64,000 nt of DNA. It comes from Pedobacter kyonggii. Lineage in GTDB: Bacteria > Bacteroidota > Bacteroidia > Sphingobacteriales > Sphingobacteriaceae. How positions within the stretch are numbered: the first letter of the stretch is position 1; each line of letters begins with the position of its first letter. The position numbers were made by a program, and so were the translations under genes. The stretch spans positions 62,001 through 126,000 of the forward strand of contig NZ_SIXF01000016.1 of the NCBI RefSeq assembly GCF_004310665.1, read 5' to 3'. Of this stretch, positions 17,570 through 26,744 are shown one piece after another. The notes under the pieces are model-generated. The model ran no database searches. It was not told the origin of the DNA and saw only the letters and a program-made list of their open reading frames with translations.

Positions 17570-18787
17570 ATGAAAGTAGATTACATTGCGTTATCTGTAC
17601 CCGTGTTTTTTATTCTGATCGGAATAGAATTGGCTTATAATTTTTATAAAAAACTAAATTATTATCGGCTTAATGATAGTATTGCCAATTTAAGTCAGGG
17701 TATAGGGCAGCAGCTCACCGGGATATTTATGAAAACCGCATTGTTTTTTGGTTACAAGTATATTTTTGAGCACTGGCGTTTATTTGAATTACCCAAAACA
17801 ATATGGGTTTGGATACTGCTATTTATTGGTGTCGATTTCTTCTATTATTGGTTTCATCGGATGAGCCACGAAGTAAATGCTTTATGGGCTGCACATATTG
17901 TACATCACCAATCAGAAGAATATAATTTAACCGTGGCTTTGCGGCAAAGCTGGTTTCAGGGCTGGTTTAGCTGGGTATTTTATCTTCCATTGGCATTTGT
18001 TGGGTTTGATCCGATTATGTTTTTAACATTAAGTTCTTTCAATACTTTGTATCAGTTTTGGATTCATACCAGAGCCATTAAAAGCATGGGCTTTTTAGAG
18101 TATATTTTAAATACACCTTCACATCATCGGGTACACCACGGCTCTAATCCAAAATATATCGATAAAAACCACGCAGGTACATTGATTATCTGGGACCGCT
18201 TTTTTGGTACTTTTCAGAAAGAAGAAGAAGAGGTTTATTATGGTATCACCAAACCTTTAGCCAGCTGGAATCCAGTTTGGGCGAACCTTCATTATTGGGA
18301 TGATTTGGTTAAAACAGCAAAGCAATCACCTAAATTCAGTGATAAAATTAAAGTTTTTCTTAAACCTCCTGGTTGGTTTCCACCACATCTGGGCGGATTT
18401 CAACATGCGCCGGAAATAAATGTAGAAACCTATAAAAAGTATAATCCAGTATATCAATCAAAGCTAACAGGTTATGTTTTGATTCAGTTTTTAGTTGCTT
18501 TAACTGCAGGTTCTGCGATATTATTTACTTATCATAAAATGGAAACCATTGCTTTAGTTTCTGGAACTATTTTTACCCTATTTACATTAATTACCTGTGG
18601 TGCGTTGTTAGAACAAAAGGCATGGCAGATTAGATTCGAGTATTTTAGGTTGCTGTTTGGCATTTTGCTGGTTTTATTTTTGAAATTTCCGGTCGGATAT
18701 CAAGTAATTTTTGTGGCTATCCAGTTAATATCCGTAATTTGGTTTTTAAATTTGCAAAAGGCAAATCCCAACCCTGATGAAGACTAA
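17570..18787 (+). CDS. Sterol desaturase/fatty acid hydroxylase family membrane protein
   Basis: The 405-residue integral membrane protein has the eight-histidine di-iron signature: HRMSHE near residue 96, HIVHHQ near 110 and HRVHHGS near 188, with further His between. These bind two irons that activate oxygen to hydroxylate or desaturate a lipid tail. A C-terminal extension (about 295-400) adds several hydrophobic spans not needed for catalysis. The next gene, a YhhN (lysoplasmalogenase-like) protein, overlaps it by 11 bases, so both probably act on ether or aldehyde-bearing lipids (inference). The substrate is unknown. Confidence 0.9.
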   Translation: MKVDYIALSVPVFFILIGIELAYNFYKKLNYYRLNDSIANLSQGIGQQLTGIFMKTALFFGYKYIFEHWRLFELPKTIWVWILLFIGVDFFYYWFHRMSHEVNALWAAHIVHHQSEEYNLTVALRQSWFQGWFSWVFYLPLAFVGFDPIMFLTLSSFNTLYQFWIHTRAIKSMGFLEYILNTPSHHRVHHGSNPKYIDKNHAGTLIIWDRFFGTFQKEEEEVYYGITKPLASWNPVWANLHYWDDLVKTAKQSPKFSDKIKVFLKPPGWFPPHLGGFQHAPEINVETYKKYNPVYQSKLTGYVLIQFLVALTAGSAILFTYHKMETIALVSGTIFTLFTLITCGALLEQKAWQIRFEYFRLLFGILLVLFLKFPVGYQVIFVAIQLISVIWFLNLQKANPNPDED

Positions 18788-19469
18788 GCTATTTTCATTT
18801 ATATTTTTCCTTGTATTTGTAATTCAGCTATATGCCGAATATGCCAATAATATTGCGCTCCTAAATTTCTCTAAACCATTAATTGTGGTGGTACTTTTGG
18901 TATGGCTTTATCTCAGCACAAACTTGAAAGGGCGTTTCCATAAGAGAATTTTCATCGGATTAATTTTTGCCTGGGCTGGTGATATTTTACTGATATTTCA
19001 AAGCGGAAAACCAAGTTTTTTTATCTATGGGTTAATCGCATTTGTGATCTGTCATATTTTTTACATCAGGGCATTTACACTCGATCATAGATCAAATCCT
19101 AACCACAAAACGCCTTATTTTTTGTGGGCTGTGGGTGCATTTGCTATTTTTTGCTCAGGCCTGTTTTTCTACCTGCAGCCAAAACTAGGGGTAATGCAGT
19201 TTCCCGTTTTAATGTACGCTATTATTATAACGGTTATGGCTATTATGGCCGTTAACCGATATGGGAAAGTAAATATTTTCAGTTTTAAACTCATCCTATA
19301 TGGGGCGCTGTTTTTCTTATTGTCGGACAGTGTGTTGGCTGTGAATAAATTTGTGCAACCCATTCCTCAGGCTGGTGCATTAATTATGGCTAGCTACATG
19401 ATTGCTCAGTATCTAATCGTGTATGGTACCGTAACACGTGAGTTAGTGGTAAAACGCACCGAGATTTAA
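18777..19469 (+). CDS. YhhN-family membrane protein (lysoplasmalogenase-like)
   Basis: The 230-residue polytopic protein has about eight hydrophobic spans. FAWAGDILLIF near residue 65 and FLLSDSVLAVNKF near residue 185 are the characteristic acidic motifs of the YhhN/TMEM86 family, whose eukaryotic members hydrolyse the vinyl-ether bond of lysoplasmalogens. It overlaps the upstream sterol-desaturase-like gene by 11 bases and is clearly co-translated with it. The bacterial function is mostly inferred. Confidence 0.87.
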   Translation: MKTKLFSFIFFLVFVIQLYAEYANNIALLNFSKPLIVVVLLVWLYLSTNLKGRFHKRIFIGLIFAWAGDILLIFQSGKPSFFIYGLIAFVICHIFYIRAFTLDHRSNPNHKTPYFLWAVGAFAIFCSGLFFYLQPKLGVMQFPVLMYAIIITVMAIMAVNRYGKVNIFSFKLILYGALFFLLSDSVLAVNKFVQPIPQAGALIMASYMIAQYLIVYGTVTRELVVKRTEI

Positions 19470-19951
19470 ATCAAATAAATACCGCATTTTTGTTTTCAAT
19501 TGTCTATTGGCACGTGCACTCCTCAGCTGAAATTATATTATTTTCTAAAATAGCCTAACAATAATTTCTTGATTATCCTGAGTTAAAAAAACTTAAAATC
19601 AATTATTAGTATCATTAATAATACGCATTTAAAGGGACTTTGTGAGCTTTTTTAGCCCTTTTAGGTAACCTTGGCCTTTATTTTTAAAAAAATAAAATCT
19701 TTTTCATTCTAAAAAAAGATTTATTCCTATGGGCTGTTTTTAATAAATTGATTTTTAGTGTGTTAGTAACTTTTTTTTGGGGAGATTAATTTTTGTGAAA
19801 AAGCTCTCGGTTTACTTTGTAATGACAATTATTTGGTCATTCTTAAGTGTTAATAACTTTTTTACAAATTGTTAATAACTTCAGAGCTTTCTTATCTAAG
19901 TTTATGTTAATCGTTTGATTATCAAACGATTTATGCTCCAAATATTTATCT
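19470..19951. promoter_or_regulatory. 482-base AT-rich leader before the eCIS cluster
   Basis: This very AT-rich stretch precedes the contractile injection cluster and contains no open frame. A weak hairpin (AAAGGG at 19631 with CCCTTT at 19656) may terminate the YhhN transcript. TAAGTTTA at 19897-19904 is near the Bacteroidota -7 consensus, but no good -33 partner was found. The clear structure is the palindrome at 19909-19931. Confidence 0.45.
19909..19931. promoter_or_regulatory. Perfect 23-bp palindrome upstream of the eCIS operon
   Basis: Two 11-bp arms (AATCGTTTGAT / ATCAAACGATT) flank a single central T. The site lies 20 bases before the first eCIS start codon and 4 bases after a TAAGTTTA -7-like element. 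It could be an operator for a dimeric regulator or an mRNA hairpin near the start. It is the only such dyad seen in the leader. Confidence 0.6.
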
Positions 19952-20560
19952 ATGATTAACACGGCGCTTGACTTTATTTCGAAAGAAATTAATGGATATC
20001 TAAACAATATAGCCAATACATCAAATGATGATTTTATTGTAGTGAGTAGTGTCGTTTCAGAAGGGAAACTGGCCATACCCGAAAAAACAATGGGTATCAC
20101 GCTAATGAACATTGAAGAGGATAGGGCTATAAAAGACCAGCGGGTTACCGTAAGGAATATGCTTGGCGAAATAGAGACACGCAATCCTGATGTTTACCTG
20201 AACCTGTACGTACTTATTTCTGCAAATTTTAATCATGCGGGTACAGAATCGCCAACGTTGGATTATTTGGAAGGTTTAAAAAAACTCTCACAGGTAATCT
20301 CTTTTTTTCAGGGCAAAAACGTGTTTACACAAGCCAACTCTCCTTTGTTAAGTGCTATTGATAGTAATATTGAACGTTTAAGTGCGGAGCTTTTTAGCTT
20401 CAATTTTGAACAGATGAACCATTTCTGGAGTATTATCGGTCACAGCTATCTGCCTTCTGTTTTATATAAAATCAGAATGATTACCGTACAGGAAAACGTT
20501 CAGTTGGTGCCAGATGGATTAGTAGAGAATATTTTATTAAACACAAGAACTAAGTTATGA
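19952..20560 (+). CDS. eCIS tube-terminator/cap protein, Pvc16-like (DUF4255)
   Basis: The 202-residue protein matches the DUF4255/Pvc16 N-terminal family. Key segments are INTALDFISKEINGYL at the start, ITLMNIEEDRAI near 50-60 and NPDVYLNLYVLISANF near 77-92. In Afp and PVC particles the homologue (Afp16/Pvc16) caps the growing tube and sheath at the distal end and sets the length with the tape measure. Here it is the first gene of the cluster, as in many eCIS loci. Its stop overlaps the next start by 4 bases. Confidence 0.88.
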   Translation: MINTALDFISKEINGYLNNIANTSNDDFIVVSSVVSEGKLAIPEKTMGITLMNIEEDRAIKDQRVTVRNMLGEIETRNPDVYLNLYVLISANFNHAGTESPTLDYLEGLKKLSQVISFFQGKNVFTQANSPLLSAIDSNIERLSAELFSFNFEQMNHFWSIIGHSYLPSVLYKIRMITVQENVQLVPDGLVENILLNTRTKL

Positions 20561-21666
20561 CAGCCTACCGCAAATTATTTTCAGTTAATGTGTATCACAA
20601 TTACTATGAAGATAATTTGTGCAATGATTTGAGTTTTGTAGCTACAACGGCATCAAGAAAAACAATCATTAATCAACGCTTGCTATTTAAAATATTTGAT
20701 TCAGGTTTTAATATCATCACTGAAATCGGGGAAGATTTAAAGCCCAAAATAGAATTTTTAGATACCAACTTGCAATTTGGTATTCAACTCAAAAATGCAG
20801 CAAAATTTTTAGCCATTACACAGCTAAACGAAACGGCTCCAAACAAGGATTTTTTAAGCAATAAAAAGATTTATTTTTCGAACAACGGTTTAAACAGCAA
20901 TCTCGAATACCAGATTATTGATGGAATAGTGGGCAATTTAATGAGTTTAGATTTTACCCTTCCTCCTGCAAATACCGAAGTTAACCTCAGGCTAAATTCA
21001 TCAACAGAAAATAATCTGGTTATCGCTTTTGATACAGATGGCGTGCCCATTAATGGTCCTTATAAAATTAAAGTCAATAGTAGTAAAGTTTTTGAAAAAC
21101 TGCTCGATATGAGTAAATTACCTGACGGGTTATATAACATATCGATCAAAAATGCAGCCGATACAGGAAACGATTTGATAAGTTATAAAATTTTTAAAAG
21201 TAACGGGTTAAGTGCCCAATCAATTTTTGGTGTACTCGAGTTAAAGCTGCCAGCAAGCAATGTCGTAGTTACGGAAACAAAATTTTTAATCAATTTTTTA
21301 AGGAAATCTACCATCTGGAAGTATTATGTAATTAACCAGAGTGGAATTGATTTAGATGATTTTGATTTATTGGTAAAAGATAAAAGTTTGGATGGTACAC
21401 CTAGTGGCATTCCGGCTTATGCCAAATATACTTTCGCAGGGAACCCTGTGCCTGCCAATGATCCCGATCCGATTAATAAAATAGCTGATGCGGATATATT
21501 GCTCTTTAAAAGTAATGTGAAGATTCCTTTTTATCAAAAGGTGAAAGTGGGCTTAGAACTGAGTAAAAAGGATGGAGGAACAGAAGTTATTTTAACCAAG
21601 AATTTGCCAAACCCGATGCCCGAAAAACAAGCGGGAGACGAGAGTAAAATATATGTATATGTTTAA
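20557..21666 (+). CDS. Unrecognised eCIS-cluster protein (369 aa)
   Basis: I do not recognise this protein. It is soluble, with no signal peptide or membrane span, and mostly beta-strand in pattern. An N-terminal part (about 1-110) resembles a beta sandwich, a middle part (about 125-215) holds LPPANTEVNLRLNSS and LPDGLYNISIKN, and the rest is loop-rich. Its 4-base overlap with the terminator-protein gene and its position before the sheaths make it a structural or assembly candidate, for example a cap or sheath accessory (inference). It is not one of the standard Afp1-16 families. Confidence 0.8.
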   Translation: MTAYRKLFSVNVYHNYYEDNLCNDLSFVATTASRKTIINQRLLFKIFDSGFNIITEIGEDLKPKIEFLDTNLQFGIQLKNAAKFLAITQLNETAPNKDFLSNKKIYFSNNGLNSNLEYQIIDGIVGNLMSLDFTLPPANTEVNLRLNSSTENNLVIAFDTDGVPINGPYKIKVNSSKVFEKLLDMSKLPDGLYNISIKNAADTGNDLISYKIFKSNGLSAQSIFGVLELKLPASNVVVTETKFLINFLRKSTIWKYYVINQSGIDLDDFDLLVKDKSLDGTPSGIPAYAKYTFAGNPVPANDPDPINKIADADILLFKSNVKIPFYQKVKVGLELSKKDGGTEVILTKNLPNPMPEKQAGDESKIYVYV

Positions 21667-21683
21667 AAATAATTCATGATGAT

Positions 21684-23465
21684 ATGGCGCTAACATATAA
21701 ACATCCAGGAGTATATATTGAAGAGATTTCGACAATACCCCCATCAATTGCACAGGTAGAAACGGCAATACCAGGCTTTATCGGATATACCGCAAAGCGG
21801 GAAAAAAACGGCGTAACTTTCGCTATCAATACCCCGGTGCGTATTACTTCTCTGCTGGAGTTTGAAGTTTTTTTTGGTGGTGCTTTTCCGGAAGTACTGG
21901 AAGTAACCATTAATGAACCCGAACCGGGTAAATTAATACCCAAGATTGATGTTACTCCGGCTACAACAGTTTCTGGCTATATCTTATACTATCATGTAAA
22001 AATGTTTTACGAAAATGGGGGGGGGCCTTGCTGGGTTGTTTCTGTTGGTACCTTTGAAGTTACACCAGATATAACAAAGTCTGAACTAAAACTTGGTTTG
22101 CAGGCTTGTGAGCGGGAAGATGAAATCACGCTCTTGCTTATTCCCGAAATTACAGCTTTAACTTCGGGCGCGGATATCAAAGAATTAAACGATGCCATGC
22201 TGGCACAATGTGCTAAACTGCAAGACCGTTTTACCATAATGGATACACCACAAGCTGGCTTAACAACAGCTTATTTAGTGGCCGATAAATTTAGAAATGA
22301 TTTTGTAAGTGCAGATAACCTTAAATACGGAGCCACCTATTATCCGCAGATACAAAGTGGAGCCACTTATAACCGGGTAACCGACGAGAATATAAAAATA
22401 GCAGCTGATAACCGTGGTGGCAGTAACCTGGGGATTTATAAAAAAGTTGTAAACACCAAGAAGGCAATCACCAAAATTATTGAAAAAGATGCGGTTACCG
22501 CAATAAAAGCCACAGGTATAATAACCATAGCAGGTATTACCTTAACCGGGCATTCTATTGCCATAGCTGGGTTTAGCTTTACTTTTGGCGGTACAGGTGG
22601 TATTGTTATCGGTGCCGACGAAACCATTACAGCAGCAGCTTTAAGCGCTGCAATTGCAGGGAATGCCGATTTAATGACTTTGGTAGATGTTGCTGCAAAT
22701 TTAGCTGTAGTAACCATTACGGCTAAAACAGCAGGCAATGCCGGAAATGCTATCTCCATTGTTTATGACCCAAAAGGAAATATTCCACGGATTACATTAA
22801 GCGCACCATTTTTAAAGGGTGGATTTGATAGTAACGATTTTGCCCTGTTCAATCAGATAAAAGCAGCACTTGATGCCTATACCGTTCCACTTTATCCTTC
22901 TGGTATAGTTGCAGGGATTATGGCCAGGGTAGATAACGAACGTGGTGTATGGAAAGCACCAGCCAATGTAAGTCTTTTAGCCGTTGATAAACCACTGGTT
23001 ACAATAAGCGATGAAGAACAAGATTACCTCAATGTAGATGCAACATCAGGAAAAAGTATCAATGTTATCAGAAAATTTGCTGGTAGGGGAACCTTGGTTT
23101 GGGGAGCCCGAACATTGGCGGGAAATGATAATGAGTGGCGCTACGTACCTGTAAGACGACTTTTTATTATGGTTGAAGAATCGATAAAGAAGGCTACAGA
23201 GTTTGTGGTTTTTGAACCTAATGATGCCAAAACGTGGATGCGGGTAAAAACCATGTGCCAGAATTTCTTAAATCAACTGTGGCGACAAGGGGCTTTAGCT
23301 GGTGCAAAACCTGAGGATGCATTTTTTGTAAATGTAGGTCTGGGCATCACCATGACGGCCCTTGATATTTTAGAAGGACGGTTGATTATCGAGATTGGAA
23401 TGGCAGCGGTTAGACCAGCAGAATTTATAGTTCTTAAATTTTCTCACTTATTAGCAAAATCTTAA
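21684..23465 (+). CDS. Contractile sheath protein 1 with inserted domain
   Basis: The 593-residue phage-tail-sheath protein forms the contracting outer tube. The start MALTYKHPGVYIEEIS and the C-terminal NDNEWRYVPVRRLFIMVEESIKKATEF are sheath hallmarks, as is INVIRKFAGRGTLVWGARTLAG. The partner sheath lacks residues about 268-382. This Ala/Ile/Gly-rich, repeat-like beta segment includes ATGIITIAGITLTG and AAALSAAIAGN and resembles domains decorating some phage sheath or tail proteins. The insert is probably exposed on the particle surface (inference). The next sheath starts 3 bases after the stop, so the two are likely made together. Confidence 0.95.
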   Translation: MALTYKHPGVYIEEISTIPPSIAQVETAIPGFIGYTAKREKNGVTFAINTPVRITSLLEFEVFFGGAFPEVLEVTINEPEPGKLIPKIDVTPATTVSGYILYYHVKMFYENGGGPCWVVSVGTFEVTPDITKSELKLGLQACEREDEITLLLIPEITALTSGADIKELNDAMLAQCAKLQDRFTIMDTPQAGLTTAYLVADKFRNDFVSADNLKYGATYYPQIQSGATYNRVTDENIKIAADNRGGSNLGIYKKVVNTKKAITKIIEKDAVTAIKATGIITIAGITLTGHSIAIAGFSFTFGGTGGIVIGADETITAAALSAAIAGNADLMTLVDVAANLAVVTITAKTAGNAGNAISIVYDPKGNIPRITLSAPFLKGGFDSNDFALFNQIKAALDAYTVPLYPSGIVAGIMARVDNERGVWKAPANVSLLAVDKPLVTISDEEQDYLNVDATSGKSINVIRKFAGRGTLVWGARTLAGNDNEWRYVPVRRLFIMVEESIKKATEFVVFEPNDAKTWMRVKTMCQNFLNQLWRQGALAGAKPEDAFFVNVGLGITMTALDILEGRLIIEIGMAAVRPAEFIVLKFSHLLAKS

Positions 23466-23468
23466 ATT

Positions 23469-24914
23469 ATGGCAACTAATTATAAAACCCCTGGCGTTTA
23501 TATAGAGGAAATAAGTAAACTGCCTGCATCTATAGCACCTGTAGAAACGGCTATTCCGGCTTTTATGGGCAGAACAGAGTTTGCTAAAGATGAAAATGGA
23601 AACAACATTCTGCCTACAGGAGGAAAATTGCCAACACCCATCCGGATTACCTCATTTCTCGATTATCAGAAATATTTTGGGGGAGCCAATTCAGAAACAG
23701 CGGTTTTCGAAACCAGCGGAATTCCAACCATAACCGATACAGAAGTTGCTGGCAAGGTAGTAAAACGCGTAATTACCTGTAATGCTAAAAATAACGCTGC
23801 AAGTGGTAAATACATGTACTATGCCATACAAATGTTTTATGCAAATGGTGGTGGTCCTTGTTATATAGTTTCGTGCGGCGATTATGATGTAACTTCAACC
23901 ATTACAACCGTAAAAGCCAAGGCCTGTTTAGATGCAATAGCAAAAGTGGATGAACCAACCATGCTCATTTTTACCGATAAGCACACTTCATTTGGTGCTA
24001 CTTCAGGCTATAAAGATGCCTACGATTATGCTTTGGCACAATGTGCTAAATTGCAGGATCGGATTGCCATTTTTGATGCCTGGGTACTATCTGATTCTCC
24101 TTTTACCGATGCTGGAGTGATTAGAGATGATATCAGTGCCGAATATTTAAAATATGGTGTGGTTTATTATCCTTGGTTACAAAGTACTTTAAGCTACGGC
24201 TACAGCGACTCTATTGTGGTAAAACATCTGGTAAATGGGGCTAACGGACCGTACAACGATGCAACTTTATCAGCCATAAAAGCAATGGATTTAAATACTT
24301 ATCGTGCCTTAACAAACGAGATGGATAAAAACGTAATTGATTTACCACCATCGAGTGCTGTTGCAGGTATAATGGCCCGGGTTGATAACAATCGCGGCGT
24401 GTGGAAGGCGCCAGCCAATGAGAGTGTAAAAATGGTTACCGGACCATCTTTAAAAGTGACGGCACAACAGCAGGAAACACTAAATATAGATCCAACTACA
24501 GGTAAATCGATCAATGTAATCCGCTTTTTTACAGGCAAAGGTACATTGGTTTGGGGTGCCAGGACATTGGCCGGAAACGATAATGAATGGCGGTACATTT
24601 CAGTAAGGCGTTTTTACAATTTTGTAGAAGAAAGCGTTAAAAAAGCTACAGAATTTGTTGTTTTCGAACCAAATGATGCCAATACCTGGTTGCGCGTAAA
24701 AGCCATGTGCGAGAATTTTTTAAACCAGTTATGGCGCCAGGGTGCATTGCAGGGGGCAAAGCCCGATGATGCCTACTTCGTTCGCATTGGCTTAGGTATT
24801 ACCATGACTTCTCTCGATATTTTAGAGGGCAGAATGAATGTAGAGATCGGTATGGCGGCTGTGAGGCCGGCAGAATTTATCATCCTGAAATTTTCACATA
24901 AACTACAAGAATAA
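23469..24914 (+). CDS. Contractile sheath protein 2
   Basis: The 481-residue phage-tail-sheath family protein is a paralogue of the preceding gene, sharing N-terminal YKTPGVYIEEIS, GGGPCYIVS, the DNNRGVWKAPAN segment and the C-terminal NDNEWRYISVRRFYNFVEES. Multiple sheath paralogues are usual in eCIS (Afp2-4). This shorter form is close to the plain sheath fold. One paralogue usually makes the bulk of the sheath and another the baseplate-proximal ring; which is which cannot be told here. Confidence 0.95.
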   Translation: MATNYKTPGVYIEEISKLPASIAPVETAIPAFMGRTEFAKDENGNNILPTGGKLPTPIRITSFLDYQKYFGGANSETAVFETSGIPTITDTEVAGKVVKRVITCNAKNNAASGKYMYYAIQMFYANGGGPCYIVSCGDYDVTSTITTVKAKACLDAIAKVDEPTMLIFTDKHTSFGATSGYKDAYDYALAQCAKLQDRIAIFDAWVLSDSPFTDAGVIRDDISAEYLKYGVVYYPWLQSTLSYGYSDSIVVKHLVNGANGPYNDATLSAIKAMDLNTYRALTNEMDKNVIDLPPSSAVAGIMARVDNNRGVWKAPANESVKMVTGPSLKVTAQQQETLNIDPTTGKSINVIRFFTGKGTLVWGARTLAGNDNEWRYISVRRFYNFVEESVKKATEFVVFEPNDANTWLRVKAMCENFLNQLWRQGALQGAKPDDAYFVRIGLGITMTSLDILEGRMNVEIGMAAVRPAEFIILKFSHKLQE

Positions 24915-24935
24915 TTCATCATAAATTATAAAATT

Positions 24936-25370
24936 ATGGCAAATACTTATCCATTACCGGTATTTCACTTTCAGGTGGAATGGGGCGGCTCGCGAATTGG
25001 TTTTACAGAAGTTAGTGGTTTAACGGTAGAAACACAATCGATAGATTATCGTGAAGGAAACTCACCCGAATACCATGTTACCAAAATGCCGGGAATGCAG
25101 CAGTACACTGCAATTTCGATGAAAAGAGGTATAACCAAGGGTGATAATGAACTTTTTCAATGGTTTAATACCGTGAGTTTAAATAAAATAGAACGGAGAG
25201 ACCTTACCATCAGCCTACTGAACGAAAGTCACGAACCGGTGGTGGTTTGGAAAGTTAGGCAGGCCTGGCCATCAAAAGTAGACGGACCAACACTAAATTC
25301 TACCGGTAACGAGGTGGCCATAGAAACAGTTGAGCTGGCACATGAAGGTTTAAGTATTGAATTTACCTAG
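24936..25370 (+). CDS. Inner-tube protein 1 (gp19/Afp1-like)
   Basis: The 144-residue protein is a T4 gp19/Hcp-like tube subunit of the eCIS inner tube. FHFQVEWGGSRIGFTEVSGL at residues 10-29 and the strand EVAIETVELAHEGL near the C-terminus are hallmarks. Six subunits form each ring; stacked rings make the channel that carries cargo. It is the first of two adjacent tube genes, 21 bases after the sheath. Length is normal for the family. Confidence 0.94.
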   Translation: MANTYPLPVFHFQVEWGGSRIGFTEVSGLTVETQSIDYREGNSPEYHVTKMPGMQQYTAISMKRGITKGDNELFQWFNTVSLNKIERRDLTISLLNESHEPVVVWKVRQAWPSKVDGPTLNSTGNEVAIETVELAHEGLSIEFT

Positions 25371-25375
25371 GTTAT

Positions 25376-25843
25376 ATGTTCACTATATCCAATTCACCAG
25401 CGTCAAACCCTCCTGTTGGATTTCATTTTCTATTGCAGATAGAGGGCTTGTCTTATGATGGCGTAGACGATATAGGTTTTACAGATGCCACCGGTTTAGA
25501 ATCGAGCATTGCTACTGAAGAATATAAGGAAGGTGGAGAAAACCGCTTCGCGCATAAACTCCCAACGGCAATAACCTACAGTAACCTTACACTAAAACGT
25601 GGTTTGTTATTTAACTCTAAGGCAATGCAGTGGTTTAAAGAATGTGTAGAAAGTTTTACGTTTAGCCCGAAAGATATTACGTTGATTTTGCTTAACGATG
25701 AGCATCAACCCTTACAGGCCTGGAATTTTGTTAATGCATATCCAATTCGGTGGTCGATAGAAGGCTTTAATGCACAACAAAATGGCTTGGTGATCGAAAG
25801 TATCGAGTTTGCCCATCAATATTTCAGGCGGGTAGAAATTTAA
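25376..25843 (+). CDS. Inner-tube protein 2 (Afp5-like)
   Basis: This 155-residue paralogous tube protein carries FHFLLQIEGL, DIGFTDATGL, TYSNLTLKRG and the end strand LVIESIEFAHQYF. In Afp the second tube paralogue (Afp5) forms the first ring, joining the hub to the main tube. The longer and more divergent sequence fits that adapter role here (inference). It lies 5 bases after the first tube gene. Confidence 0.92.
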   Translation: MFTISNSPASNPPVGFHFLLQIEGLSYDGVDDIGFTDATGLESSIATEEYKEGGENRFAHKLPTAITYSNLTLKRGLLFNSKAMQWFKECVESFTFSPKDITLILLNDEHQPLQAWNFVNAYPIRWSIEGFNAQQNGLVIESIEFAHQYFRRVEI

Positions 25844-25854
25844 AGGATTAAAAT

Positions 25855-26016
25855 ATGCCAGTAGAAATTAGAGAATTAAACATTACCGCAACGGTAACAA
25901 ATAACATAGCCGGATCTAAACTTCCTAGCGGAACAGGGCAGACGGCTACAGATAAGAAAATGAAAAAGGCATTGGAGGAGTTGAGATTACAGATCAAAAA
26001 TAAGAATGAGAGGTAA
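25855..26016 (+). CDS. Small DUF5908-family eCIS protein (53 aa)
   Basis: The product has 53 residues and begins MPVEIRELNITATVTNN, the DUF5908 pattern, with a charged C-terminal helix (KKMKKALEELRLQIKNKNER). It starts 11 bases after the second tube gene and ends 2 bases before the hub gene. The position between tube and hub genes matches Afp6 in the Afp locus, also about 56 residues. It is probably a small baseplate or hub accessory; the exact role is not known. Confidence 0.85.
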   Translation: MPVEIRELNITATVTNNIAGSKLPSGTGQTATDKKMKKALEELRLQIKNKNER

Positions 26017-26018
26017 CT

Positions 26019-26738
26019 ATGGCTTTAAGTCAGCTTCATGATGAATTGGGCAATTTAGAAAAACTCGTAATAGATGTTTATTCTGACAATAATTTTTCGG
26101 GTTCGCCAATCGAAACTTTTAAGGTATTGTACAATCCCAATACTTATTTTATCGATTACAAAAATGAACTCGATCAGGATGCACCCGTAAATGCTGCTGA
26201 TGGTGTTGGCGAGTTTAAATCAACAAGAGGGAAAGAGTTAAACCTCGATTTATTGTGGGATGCTACATCAGCTTCTTATTCAGGTAACTCTACTTTTCAG
26301 GCTGATGTTCAGAATGATAAAACAGTACATAAAGTAATCGAAAAATTTATCGATACCTGTTTTAAAATTAAAGAAGATACCCATCAACCGAATTTTTTAA
26401 AGATACACTGGGGCGAACTCACTTTTCAGGGAATGTTAACCGCTGTTAAAGTTACCTACACCTTGTTCGATAATACCGGAAAACCATTAAGAGCGAAAAC
26501 AGATTGCACTTTTACCAGCTATACGTCCCTTACTGAGCAATCTAACGAACAACGCCGAAGTTCGCCCGATTTAACGCATTACAGAAATGTTGAGGGCGAT
26601 AATTCGCTTCCATTAATGACTTACAATATTTATAAAACCGATAGATATTACTTAGAAGTGGCCAAAGCCAATAAACTGAACAATTTTAGGAAATTAAAAC
26701 AAGGACAAAACATTTCATTTCCACCGATTGAAAAATAA
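26019..26738 (+). CDS. eCIS hub/spike-adapter protein with LysM-like end (Afp7-like)
   Basis: The 239-residue protein corresponds to Afp7/Pvc7. EKLVIDVYSDNNFSGSPIETFKVLYNPNTYFIDY is the family's opening strand pair, and the C-terminal segment YNIYKTDRYYLEVAKANKLNNFRKLKQGQNISFPP has the LysM pattern. In characterised particles this protein ties the spike hub to the inner tube and baseplate. It follows the DUF5908 gene and precedes the spike, as in Afp. Confidence 0.88.
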   Translation: MALSQLHDELGNLEKLVIDVYSDNNFSGSPIETFKVLYNPNTYFIDYKNELDQDAPVNAADGVGEFKSTRGKELNLDLLWDATSASYSGNSTFQADVQNDKTVHKVIEKFIDTCFKIKEDTHQPNFLKIHWGELTFQGMLTAVKVTYTLFDNTGKPLRAKTDCTFTSYTSLTEQSNEQRRSSPDLTHYRNVEGDNSLPLMTYNIYKTDRYYLEVAKANKLNNFRKLKQGQNISFPPIEK

Positions 26739-26744
26739 TCTACC

